Positions 21,678 to 29,405 of a DNA stretch of 64,000 nucleotides are shown one piece after another. This DNA comes from Nocardia alni. Its GTDB lineage: Bacteria; Actinomycetota; Actinomycetes; Mycobacteriales; Mycobacteriaceae. The notes beneath the pieces are model-generated. The model was not told the DNA's origin. It searched no databases and was given only the letters and a program-made list of their open reading frames with translations. How positions within the stretch are numbered: position 1 is the stretch's first letter; each line of letters starts with the position of its first letter. The DNA lies in contig NZ_JAGPOX010000009.1 of the NCBI RefSeq assembly GCF_019038435.1, forward strand, positions 1-64,000, in the 5' to 3' direction. The position numbers were made by a program, and so were the translations under genes.

Positions 21678-23285
21678 ATGGCCCGAGTCGCCGCCGCACA
21701 GCTCGCCGCCGGGACCGACGTCGCGGTGAATCTCGCCGCGTGCCGGCGAATGATCGACAGCGCCGCCGACGCGGAGGCCGACCTCGTCGTACTGCCCGAA
21801 TTCTGTAATCACCTATCCTGGTACGCCGACCGCGACCATGCGCGGCGTATGGCGTGCTCACTCGGTGATTCGTTCCTGTCCGCCATCGCCGGCCGAGCCG
21901 CCCGGCGCCGCATCCACGTAAAGATCGGTGTCACCCTGGCGCGGCCGGACGGCCGGACTACCGGCACGGGGTTGCTCTTCGGCCCCGACGGTACGCTGCT
22001 TGGCCAGTCGGACAAGCAGATTCTGATGGGCGCGGAGAACGATCATCTGGACCCGGGGGAGCGGGATTCGCCCGTCATCGACACCGCGCTCGGGCGCATC
22101 GGGATGTACGCCTGCATGGAGGGCGTGATCAACGAGGTGACGCGATCGCTGGCCGTGCGCGGAGCACAGCTGCTGCTCAACAGCCTCAACTCCTTCGCCA
22201 CCGACGAAGCGAGCCTGCACATCCCGGTGCGGGCCGCCGAGAACAAGGTGTGGGTGGTCGCCGCCAACAAGGTCGGACCGCTGTTACCGGCCGATCAGCT
22301 GCCCGCCATCGCGGCCCGGCTCGGGGTGCCCGAGGATCGTCTCTACGGGGCAGGCGAGAGCCAGATCGTCGCCCCCGACGGAACTCCCGTCGCGATCGCC
22401 CCCGAATCCGGCGAGGCGCTGATCGTCGCCGATATAGATATCGCGCGCGCCGACGACAAACGCCGTCCCGACGGGACCGATGTGATCGCGGCCCGCCGCC
22501 CGGAGCTCTACGCGCCACTGCGCCACGCACCCCGTGGTCGCCGAGCGCGTCCCGGCGAGCAGGCCCGCATCGCCGCGGTCACGCAACCACGGGCCGAATG
22601 CGTTGCGGAACTGGCCTCCTGCGGTGCGGACCTGATCGTCCTTCCCGAACTCGCGTCTATACCGGTGCGGGAAATCACTGCCGCCCTGGGTGATTCGACG
22701 GCTCACGCGGTGACCACCGTGCGCGACGGCAATGCCCACCACGGGCTGCTGATTTCCCGCGACGGCATCGTGGCCCGCCAGCCGCAACTGCATCCCACCG
22801 CACGGCATCCCTGGCTGACCGAACCCGGCAGTCGTCTCGAGATCGTCGAACTACCGTGGGGCCGAGTCGCTCTGGTCGTCGGCGACGACGCGCTGTTCCC
22901 GGAGACGTTCCGGCTGGCCGTGGTCCAGGACGCCGATGTGGCCGCGGTCTGCTGCACCCCCGTCGAGGACTGGGAACTGCGCCTCGGTCTGGCGGAACGG
23001 TCGGCGGAGAACCGGCTGAACGTGGTGGCCGCGGGGTCCACCGCGGACGGCAGGCTCGCCGGCGGGATCTATGCGCTCAGCCCAGATTTCACGCTGTGGA
23101 CCGCCTGGAACGGGCCGTTCACCGGGGTGATCAGCCATCCCGAGGTGACACCCGTCGCCCCCGGCGAGGCCACGGTGCGAGCGCTGATCCGTCCGGCGCA
23201 GGCCGCCAACCGCTGTGTCTCGAGGGGAACCGACCTCGTCGACGGCCGCCCGCGCCCCGCACTCGACGCCATGACGGTGTCCTGA
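21678..23285 (+). CDS. Tandem nitrilase-superfamily protein, second domain degenerate
   Basis: A 535-residue protein of two carbon-nitrogen hydrolase domains, about twice the usual length. Domain 1 (residues 1-280) has the full Glu-Lys-Cys triad: VVLPE with Glu41, GQSDKQ with Lys113 and MYACMEG with Cys146. Domain 2 (from about 297) repeats the fold with IVLPE (Glu324), but the lysine is lost and the cysteine position reads VVGDDALF. One half is therefore probably catalytic and the other structural. Such enzymes cleave amide or nitrile C-N bonds. It is the first gene of the chlorophyll-breakdown-like operon, ATG with GAAAGGG upstream. Confidence 0.85.
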   Translation: MARVAAAQLAAGTDVAVNLAACRRMIDSAADAEADLVVLPEFCNHLSWYADRDHARRMACSLGDSFLSAIAGRAARRRIHVKIGVTLARPDGRTTGTGLLFGPDGTLLGQSDKQILMGAENDHLDPGERDSPVIDTALGRIGMYACMEGVINEVTRSLAVRGAQLLLNSLNSFATDEASLHIPVRAAENKVWVVAANKVGPLLPADQLPAIAARLGVPEDRLYGAGESQIVAPDGTPVAIAPESGEALIVADIDIARADDKRRPDGTDVIAARRPELYAPLRHAPRGRRARPGEQARIAAVTQPRAECVAELASCGADLIVLPELASIPVREITAALGDSTAHAVTTVRDGNAHHGLLISRDGIVARQPQLHPTARHPWLTEPGSRLEIVELPWGRVALVVGDDALFPETFRLAVVQDADVAAVCCTPVEDWELRLGLAERSAENRLNVVAAGSTADGRLAGGIYALSPDFTLWTAWNGPFTGVISHPEVTPVAPGEATVRALIRPAQAANRCVSRGTDLVDGRPRPALDAMTVS

Positions 23286-23318
23286 CCCCGTATGCCCACC
23301 CGACGAATCGGAGCCGCC

Positions 23319-24128
23319 ATGAGTGAAACCGTGCAGCATGTCGAGCAGATGGTCGACGAGAATCCCCGCACCGACGTCAGCGAGACCTTCGAGGAATGGC
23401 GAGAGTTGCTGGGCGGGTTGAAATCCCGAATCGACGCCCGCTTCGAGCTGACGCGCGACCCGTCGACCGCCGACCTGGACTCCTACGGAGATCCCGCGAC
23501 CGGGCCCTCCGGCAGCCTGGCGGCCTACTCGGGGCCCGAGATCGACTGGCTGGTGCACTCCTGGATCGGTGATCCGCGAACCGGATTCGTGAATCTGCAC
23601 CTGACCGCATGGCTCGGCCCGCGGGTCCGTGTCCCGCACCTGGCCGTGGCGCTGCTGCTGTGGCCGCAGGGCTGGTTCTACGTAGACGCAGTCCCGCGCG
23701 GTGATCTGGTCGGTGACGGTGACTATTTCGATCGGTACTACACGCCGAACGACGGATCGTGGCTGGCATTCAAGGAGCAGCATCCCGACTTCACCTGGTT
23801 CACCAGCCGTACCGGTTTCATCCGCGCCAGCCTCTCGCCCACCGCCTACTGCTACTCGTTCCCTTCCACCCGGCCCAATCTCGACACCGTCGCCGGGATT
23901 CTCACCACCCGCGTCGAGCAGTGGCTGGGCTGGGTGGACGAAGCCGAACCCGTTCCGGCGCAGGAACGCGCCGCGCTGGCCGAGCGTGATCTGACCGTGC
24001 GCAGCAATATCGCCGAGCGCGATCCCGCCAACGTGATGGGGGAGCGCATGTTCGGGGCGGATCTCACCCGCCGACTGGTTCGCGGGCTGTGGGGCGGCGA
24101 CCGCGAACTGCCCCGGCCCGCACTGTGA
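23319..24128 (+). CDS. Red chlorophyll catabolite reductase (RCCR)-like protein
   Basis: A 269-residue protein. The match to plant RCCR is by pattern along the whole length: IDWLVHSWI (residues 75-83), TGFVNL, VPHLAVALL, a D-PRGDL stretch then YFDRYY (136-141), the SPTA motif in IRASLSPTAY (173-176), VEQWLGW, and near the end GERMFG-DLTRRLV (RMFG at 243-246). RCCR is a ferredoxin-dependent bilin reductase relative that reduces the red open-chain catabolite made by pheophorbide oxygenase. A Rieske oxygenase two genes downstream supplies such a step. The start at ATG 23319 is preferred over 23292. Actual substrate unknown. Confidence 0.72.
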   Translation: MSETVQHVEQMVDENPRTDVSETFEEWRELLGGLKSRIDARFELTRDPSTADLDSYGDPATGPSGSLAAYSGPEIDWLVHSWIGDPRTGFVNLHLTAWLGPRVRVPHLAVALLLWPQGWFYVDAVPRGDLVGDGDYFDRYYTPNDGSWLAFKEQHPDFTWFTSRTGFIRASLSPTAYCYSFPSTRPNLDTVAGILTTRVEQWLGWVDEAEPVPAQERAALAERDLTVRSNIAERDPANVMGERMFGADLTRRLVRGLWGGDRELPRPAL

Positions 24129-24159
24129 TCCCCGGTCCCCTGTTCGAGAGCGACAACGT

Positions 24160-25107
24160 ATGACCCTGATTCGTTCGCTGTGGTGGTCCGTCCGCACCGA
24201 CGGCGCCGCGCCCTTCGACACCGCCCATCTCAAGGTGTACTACCCGGCCATCTCGTCCGGTGACGACGCCGAACGTCTCAGCGGCGTCTTCGCCCCCGAT
24301 CCGGCGGGTGCGCCCTATCCGGTGGTGGTGTTCGTCTCCGGCGTCAACGTGGGCCAGGACGCCTACCGCCGGTTCGCCGTGGCTCTCGCCGAAAATGGTT
24401 TCGTGGTGGTCACTTTCGATCGCGTGGCCGAATTGTTCGGCGGACAGCGCGGCATCACCCCGGGCGTCGATCTGGACGCGGCCCGCCCGGACGCCTACGG
24501 CACCCGCCCGACCTGTCCGGCCATCGGCGCGGTCCTCGACGGGCTCGCCGAACTGAACGAGTTGCCGCCGCTGCGCGGGGCGCTCGATGCGGATCGGGTC
24601 GCGCTGGGCGGGCATTCGGCGGGCGGCACGGTGGTGTTGCAGTCGGCGCGGTACTTCCCCTCCGTCCGAGCTGTTTTCGCATGGGGTGCGCACACCATGG
24701 TCGCCACCATGCTCGGCTGGGATCCGGGAACCGTACTGCCCGCGCAGGTGAGCTGCCCCGTTCTGCTGGGCGTCGGTACGAACGACGGGGTCATCCAGGG
24801 CAGTGCGGACCGTTACGGCGAGGACGGCCGGGACCGGCCCGATCCCGTGCGGCGCACCTTCGAGGAGGCATTGCCCGAAGGTGACAACCTGCTGGCAATC
24901 ATCCCGGGCGCCAACCACTTCGGCATCGCCGACCCCGATCCGACCGCGGCGCGCGCATTTCTCGACGGCCCGAACGAGGCGGACGCGCTCGCTCCCTTCG
25001 CCGGGCTCACCGCCGTGTTCCTGCGTACCCATCTGACGGGAGAGGCCGCGGCCAAGACCGCTCTCGCCGAATTCCATGCCGGCGATATCCGCCTGTCGCG
25101 GCGATAG
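24160..25107 (+). CDS. Alpha/beta hydrolase, chlorophyllase-like
   Basis: A 315-residue cytoplasmic hydrolase. The fold order is VVVFVSGVNVGQDAYRRFA (oxyanion region), FVVVTFDRVAEL, the nucleophile elbow GGHSAGGTV with Ser153, a CPVLLGVGTNDGVIQ strand leading to the acid, and IPGANHFG with the histidine. The SG-NVGQDAYR loop, the GHSAGG elbow and a GANHFG histidine are in the style of the plant chlorophyllase/PET-hydrolase-like group, which removes phytol or cleaves carboxyl esters. Placed between an RCCR-like gene and a Rieske oxygenase gene, ester cleavage of a tetrapyrrole side chain is a reasonable inference, not proof. Confidence 0.7.
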   Translation: MTLIRSLWWSVRTDGAAPFDTAHLKVYYPAISSGDDAERLSGVFAPDPAGAPYPVVVFVSGVNVGQDAYRRFAVALAENGFVVVTFDRVAELFGGQRGITPGVDLDAARPDAYGTRPTCPAIGAVLDGLAELNELPPLRGALDADRVALGGHSAGGTVVLQSARYFPSVRAVFAWGAHTMVATMLGWDPGTVLPAQVSCPVLLGVGTNDGVIQGSADRYGEDGRDRPDPVRRTFEEALPEGDNLLAIIPGANHFGIADPDPTAARAFLDGPNEADALAPFAGLTAVFLRTHLTGEAAAKTALAEFHAGDIRLSRR

Positions 25108-25117
25108 GAGCCAGATC

Positions 25118-26239
25118 ATGCTGAAGAATTTCTGGTACGCGGTCGAATTCGCCGACCGGGTGACGCGCCGGCCCGGCCGGGTGGTCTGTCTCGGCCAGGA
25201 GTTCGTGCTGTACCGCACCGCGTCCGGCGCGCCGGTCTGCCTGTCGAATCTGTGTGTGCATCGCGGTGCGGCCCTATCGATGGGCACGGTCTCCGGGGAT
25301 GTCATCGCCTGCCCGTATCACGGCTGGCAGTACGATCCGCAGGGTGCGTGCGTGAATATCCCCGCCAACGGCCCAGGCCGCACGATTCCCCGTAAGGCCC
25401 GTGTGGATTCCTATCCCACCATCGAACGCTACGGCCTGGTGTGGGCCTTCCTCGGAGATCTGCCCGAGGACGAACGGCCCCCGATACCGGTCATTCCCGA
25501 GTTCGACGACCCCACCTTCCGGCATGTGCGGTACGAGATGGAGATCGACGCGAACTACGAGCGCGCCTTCGAGAACGTGGTCGACGCGGCGCACACCCCG
25601 TTCGTGCACGGTACCGCGTTCGGGAATCCCGACAAGCCCGAGATACCGGATTTTCGGATACGGCAGACCGATTGGTCGGCCGAGGCCGATTTCGAACTCA
25701 GCACACCACCGCCCAAGGGAACATGGGGGCTGTTGTGGAAACGTCGGCCGACGCCGGAGTATCTCTCCGTCACCAATGCCTGGTATCTGCCGAACATCGT
25801 GAAACTGCATGTGCGGCTGCCGATCGGGGATCTGCTGCTCTACGACTTCAACATTCCGCTGTCCGAGGATCGCACCCTGATCAAGATCCTCGGCTTCCGC
25901 AACTTCTTCACCGGCGCCTGGGCCGACGGCAATACCCGCAAGCGCATCGAGAAGATCCTGTTGCAGGACCGCCCCGTCGTCGAATCGCAACGGCCCGAGC
26001 TACTTCCGTACGACCTGTCCGAGGAACTGCATGTCCGCAGCGACGGTCTGCAGGTCGCGTACCGGCGCAGGCGGCTGGAGTTGGTGAAGCGAGGCTGGTG
26101 GGTCGGTGGCGACGACATCATCACCGGCGAGACGCCGCGGCGCAGCGCCACCATCATCGCCTCTCCGGCGCGACGCGAGAATCCCGAACTGGCCGGCGCC
26201 TGGGTGCACAAGGCCCGCACCGGAGGGACCGCGCAGTGA
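25118..26239 (+). CDS. Rieske oxygenase, pheophorbide a oxygenase/VanA-like
   Basis: A 373-residue terminal oxygenase from ATG 25118 (TAGGAG upstream). The Rieske [2Fe-2S] motif is CVH-x16-CPYH (Cys46, His48, Cys65, His68). The mononuclear iron site is NVVDAAHTPFVH (Asp156, His159, His164). The family includes vanillate demethylase, LigXa-type enzymes and plant PaO, which opens the chlorin ring of pheophorbide a. No reductase or ferredoxin gene is adjacent, so electron donors must come from elsewhere. It overlaps the second RCCR-like gene by four bases, which argues that the two act in sequence. Confidence 0.82.
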   Translation: MLKNFWYAVEFADRVTRRPGRVVCLGQEFVLYRTASGAPVCLSNLCVHRGAALSMGTVSGDVIACPYHGWQYDPQGACVNIPANGPGRTIPRKARVDSYPTIERYGLVWAFLGDLPEDERPPIPVIPEFDDPTFRHVRYEMEIDANYERAFENVVDAAHTPFVHGTAFGNPDKPEIPDFRIRQTDWSAEADFELSTPPPKGTWGLLWKRRPTPEYLSVTNAWYLPNIVKLHVRLPIGDLLLYDFNIPLSEDRTLIKILGFRNFFTGAWADGNTRKRIEKILLQDRPVVESQRPELLPYDLSEELHVRSDGLQVAYRRRRLELVKRGWWVGGDDIITGETPRRSATIIASPARRENPELAGAWVHKARTGGTAQ

Positions 26240-26943
26240 GCGACGCGGCACGCACCGAATCCCTGCCCGCGGCGCTCAGCGAGCGCGTCCTGGCCACCCT
26301 GACCCTCGCGCTCGGCCTGGACACCGTCGAGGACAGACCCCTCACCAGCCCCATCGCACCCGAACCGGTCGGCCGGCTGCGTGTGCTGCGCGGCGGTCCG
26401 ATCGATAAGGCCGTCACCGTGGATCTGGTGGTGCCGCCCCTCGGGCTGGACAGCCATATGGTCTTCGCGTTCACCCGATCCGATTCCGCCGTACCGCATT
26501 TCACGCTCGACTCGGTGTTCGGCGGATATTTCGCCATGCATCTGGATCTGATCCCGCGGGTGGATCTGGCGGTCCATCTGGACTATCTGGATGCCGTTTT
26601 CGGACCCCTCACCGGCCTGCTGGCGGAGGCCTGGGCGATGGATGGCCTCTCGCCCGCGGCGATCGGGCCCCGGCAGCGTGCGCTGATGTCGCCCTGGATG
26701 CTCGTGTGCCGGGCCACCGAGACGGCATTCCGGGCGCTGGACGACACCGTGGACGGCTATCTGCGGCACTGGCTCGGCCTGGTGGACAAGGGAGTTCCCG
26801 ATGTCGAGGCGGATCTGGCGAGTCGCGATGCCGCCCAGCGCGCGAATCTGTTCAGTCCCGAGGTGGATCCGGTGTGGGCGCAGGTGGATCGGCTGATCGG
26901 CGCCGAACAGACCGAGCGGGTGCGCGGGAAGTTGATTCGATGA
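26236..26943 (+). CDS. Second, divergent RCCR/bilin-reductase-like protein
   Basis: A 235-residue protein from GTG 26236. Pattern elements shared with RCCR: VPHFTLDSVFGG (residues 86-97), MHLDLIPRVDLAVHLDYLDAVF (101-122), ALMSPWMLV (149-157) in the place of the SPTA block, then VDGYLRHWLGLV and an SRDAAQRANLF tail. The RMFG box of the first paralogue is not kept. Two RCCR-type genes flanking hydrolase and Rieske genes may act as a heteromer or on successive reductions. Assignment rests on pattern and context only. Confidence 0.55.
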   Translation: MSDAARTESLPAALSERVLATLTLALGLDTVEDRPLTSPIAPEPVGRLRVLRGGPIDKAVTVDLVVPPLGLDSHMVFAFTRSDSAVPHFTLDSVFGGYFAMHLDLIPRVDLAVHLDYLDAVFGPLTGLLAEAWAMDGLSPAAIGPRQRALMSPWMLVCRATETAFRALDDTVDGYLRHWLGLVDKGVPDVEADLASRDAAQRANLFSPEVDPVWAQVDRLIGAEQTERVRGKLIR

Positions 26944-27848
26944 GTTCACCCAGCGTCTTCCAGAAACGTATCGAGGGCGAATGGATCGGTCGTCCTTCGC
27001 TTTTCGACGGCGAAGGCACCTGGCGGGGCTTCGAGGACATCCGCCGGTCCTCGGTGTTCGCGGACGGTGAGACCACCTATTACATGGACGGTGGCCTGTC
27101 CGGAGGCGGCGATATGGCAGGCCGGTTCGCCCTCGGCGCGCCGTTCGCGTTCGGCGTGCGCGACTCGGACGCCGACCGCCTCTACACCGGGCCGGACTTC
27201 TACGGATCCGGGCAGCCCTACGGCGGTTTCGTGGACGCCAACTATTACGGCCCCGGCTGGCAGGTGTCGCTGAACACCTGGAACCACACCGTCGGCGATA
27301 CGCAGATCTACTCGTCGGTGCTGTATCAGGGACCGGCGATGGTCGGGGTGTTCAACGGGTTGTACACCCGCGACCCGGAACGCGAGCAGCGGCACCTGGA
27401 ACACGAGACCCGCTGCGGCGCTGTGCCGTTCATCGTGCCGACCAAGCAGAACAGCTGCTACGCGGGCGATCTGGACGTCTGGTCGGCCGCGCAGAAGCCG
27501 CTGGGTGGCGTGCGCGCGGAACTGCTGACCGAGCCGGTCGATTTGCTGGTTTCGCGCCGCCGCCTGGGCCTGCGGGGCGTGCTGGAACTGGATCTCGCCG
27601 GCAGGCTGAGGCGCGACGGGGTGCGCACCTTCTACGAGGGCCCGGGGGCGTGGGGCAACGCGAACTCCTACGGCCGAGCCAATTTCGTGCGGTTGCACAC
27701 CACCGACGGTCGTCGCATCGCCGGGCGGGAGTTCATGATGGATGCCGAGCCCGGCATGGGCGCGGGCCACAGACTCGCACTGGTCTACCAACTCTTCGAA
27801 CACAACTCGCTCTCGATGATCGTGCACGGCGTGCTGGAGCGAGCGTGA
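26940..27848 (+). CDS. Unknown protein, possibly lipocalin/CpcS-like barrel
   Basis: A 302-residue protein, ATG overlapping the previous stop. I do not recognise it with confidence. It has alternating aromatic strands: FQKRIEGEWIG, TWRGFEDIRRSSVF, TTYYMDGGLSG, YGGFVDANYYGPGWQVSL, WNHTVGDTQIYSSVLYQG, MVGVFNGLYTRD. This is the look of an all-beta calycin barrel. CpcS/DUF3598-type barrels bind or attach bilins, which would suit the setting, but no lyase motif is proven. There is no signal peptide or membrane segment. It is encoded between an RCCR-like gene and an NYC1-like gene. Confidence 0.5.
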   Translation: MSSPSVFQKRIEGEWIGRPSLFDGEGTWRGFEDIRRSSVFADGETTYYMDGGLSGGGDMAGRFALGAPFAFGVRDSDADRLYTGPDFYGSGQPYGGFVDANYYGPGWQVSLNTWNHTVGDTQIYSSVLYQGPAMVGVFNGLYTRDPEREQRHLEHETRCGAVPFIVPTKQNSCYAGDLDVWSAAQKPLGGVRAELLTEPVDLLVSRRRLGLRGVLELDLAGRLRRDGVRTFYEGPGAWGNANSYGRANFVRLHTTDGRRIAGREFMMDAEPGMGAGHRLALVYQLFEHNSLSMIVHGVLERA

Positions 27849-28615
27849 GCACCGTAGTGGTCACCGGCGGCACCCGCGGTATCGGGCTCGGCATGGTCCG
27901 CGCGCTGCTCGCGCGTGGACATCGAGTCGCACTGTGCGGCAGGGATTCCGGACGTGTCGCGGCCGTTCGGGCCGAACTGCCCGGCGACGCCCTGGTGACC
28001 ACCGCGGACGTCAGCGACCGCAAACAGTTGCAGACGCTGTGGGACACCGCGAGCGACCGCTTCGGTGACATCGACATCTGGATCAACAACGCGGGCGTTT
28101 CGCACGATCGGAAACCCTTGTGGGAGTTGCCCGCCGAGGCCACCCGCGGTGTGCTGGAGACCAATCTGCTCGGTGTGCTCAACGGGTCCGCGGTGGCCCT
28201 GACGGGAATGGCGGCCAACGGTCACGGTCACGTGTGGAATATGGAGGGCCTGGGCAGCGACGGGCGCAGCGTGCCGGGACTGATCACCTACGGCGCGACC
28301 AAACGAGCGGTCACCTACCTGACCGACGCATTGGCCGCCGAGGTCCCGCCGGGCGTCTCGGTGGGGCTGCTGAGCCCGGGCATGGTGGTCACCGATCTAC
28401 TCACGCACGGGTACTCCGATCCGCGGGCACTGGCCAAGGCGCGCAAGGTATTCGACATCCTCGCGGACCCGGTGGAGACGGTCGCCCCGTGGCTGGCCGA
28501 ACGCGCCGTGAGCCGCGCCCGCAACGGCGCGCACGTACGGTGGCTGACCACCCCGAAGGTGATCGGCCGCTTCGCCGTCGCACCCCTGCGCAAGCGCAAT
28601 CCGTTCGGCACGTGA
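27845..28615 (+). CDS. NYC1/NOL (chlorophyll b reductase)-like short-chain dehydrogenase
   Basis: A 256-residue SDR from GTG 27845. The cofactor motif TGGTRGIG is at residues 7-14, NNAG at 81-84, and the catalytic Ser138, Tyr149 and Lys153 are present. Several stretches are the ones that mark plant NYC1/NOL among SDRs: DIDIWINNAG, HVWNMEGLGSDGR, ITYGATKRAV-YLT and LLSPGMVVTDLL. NYC1/NOL reduces the 7-formyl group of chlorophyll b to 7-hydroxymethyl. The bacterial enzyme may act on a chlorophyll-derived pigment or another ring aldehyde. The link to adjacent RCCR and PaO-like genes strengthens the call. Confidence 0.75.
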   Translation: MSTVVVTGGTRGIGLGMVRALLARGHRVALCGRDSGRVAAVRAELPGDALVTTADVSDRKQLQTLWDTASDRFGDIDIWINNAGVSHDRKPLWELPAEATRGVLETNLLGVLNGSAVALTGMAANGHGHVWNMEGLGSDGRSVPGLITYGATKRAVTYLTDALAAEVPPGVSVGLLSPGMVVTDLLTHGYSDPRALAKARKVFDILADPVETVAPWLAERAVSRARNGAHVRWLTTPKVIGRFAVAPLRKRNPFGT

Positions 28616-28639
28616 GCACGACACCACGAGGAGAATACG

Positions 28640-29383
28640 ATGACCGACGCGCTCGCCTGGCGACGCAAGTTCGGGGTGATCGCCCCCTCCACGAACACGA
28701 TCGTGGAGCCCGACTTCTACCGGATGGCCGTGCCCGGCGTGACCGCGCACTTCGGCCGCATCCACATCCGCGATCAGAACATGGGCGACGACGACGGGAT
28801 GGCGCGGCTGCTCGAGCAGATCCGGGCCGAGATCGTGGCCGCCTGCGAGCGGGTGCTGACGTGCGATCCCGAGTACATGGTCATGGGCATGTCCGCGGAA
28901 ACCTTCTGGGGCGGTGTGGAGGGCAACCGGCAGTTCGTGAAACAGATCCACGATGTGACCGGTCTGCGCGTGGCAACGGGCGCCGAAGCCTGCCGCCGCG
29001 CGCTGCACCTGTTCGGGGCCCGCCGAATCGGCGTGCTCACGCCGTATCAGCCCGTCGGCGACGAGAACGTGATCCGATTCTTCGGCGAGCTCGGATTCGA
29101 GGTCGTCGCGATCAAGGGCCTGCGCTGCCCCACGGCCGTATCCATCGCCCACGTCACCGAGGACGAACTGCGGGCGGGCCTGCTCGAGGTCGACAGCGCG
29201 GAGGTGGACGTGCTGCTGCAGTGCGGCACCAACCTGTCCATGGTGCGGCTGGCCGACGAGGCCGAACGCTGGCTCGGCAAGCCCGTCATCGCGATCAATG
29301 CCGCGACCTGGTGGATGGCGCTGCGCGACAACGGTATCCAGGATCGCATCGAAGGTGCGGGCGCATTACTGCGCGAGCACTGA
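28640..29383 (+). CDS. Maleate isomerase/arylmalonate decarboxylase-family protein
   Basis: A 247-residue protein from ATG 28640 with GAGGAG. PSTNTIVEPD is at residues 17-26 and the C-terminal INAATWWMAL...GAGALLRE is standard. The first catalytic cysteine of maleate isomerase is replaced (MGMSAETFWGG, Ser85) but the second is kept (LLQCGTNLS, Cys195), the one-cysteine state of arylmalonate decarboxylase. It is collinear with the paralogue at 9166-9909, which lost both. A decarboxylase or isomerase acting on a substituted dicarboxylate is likely. Eighth gene of the operon. Confidence 0.75.
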   Translation: MTDALAWRRKFGVIAPSTNTIVEPDFYRMAVPGVTAHFGRIHIRDQNMGDDDGMARLLEQIRAEIVAACERVLTCDPEYMVMGMSAETFWGGVEGNRQFVKQIHDVTGLRVATGAEACRRALHLFGARRIGVLTPYQPVGDENVIRFFGELGFEVVAIKGLRCPTAVSIAHVTEDELRAGLLEVDSAEVDVLLQCGTNLSMVRLADEAERWLGKPVIAINAATWWMALRDNGIQDRIEGAGALLREH

Positions 29384-29405
29384 GCCGCCGCACGAAGGAA
29401 TTCCC

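Noticed and set aside
28104..28122. GTTTC...GAAAC in the SDR gene as a fourth operator
   Set aside because: The spacer is nine bases instead of seven and it lies inside a coding sequence.
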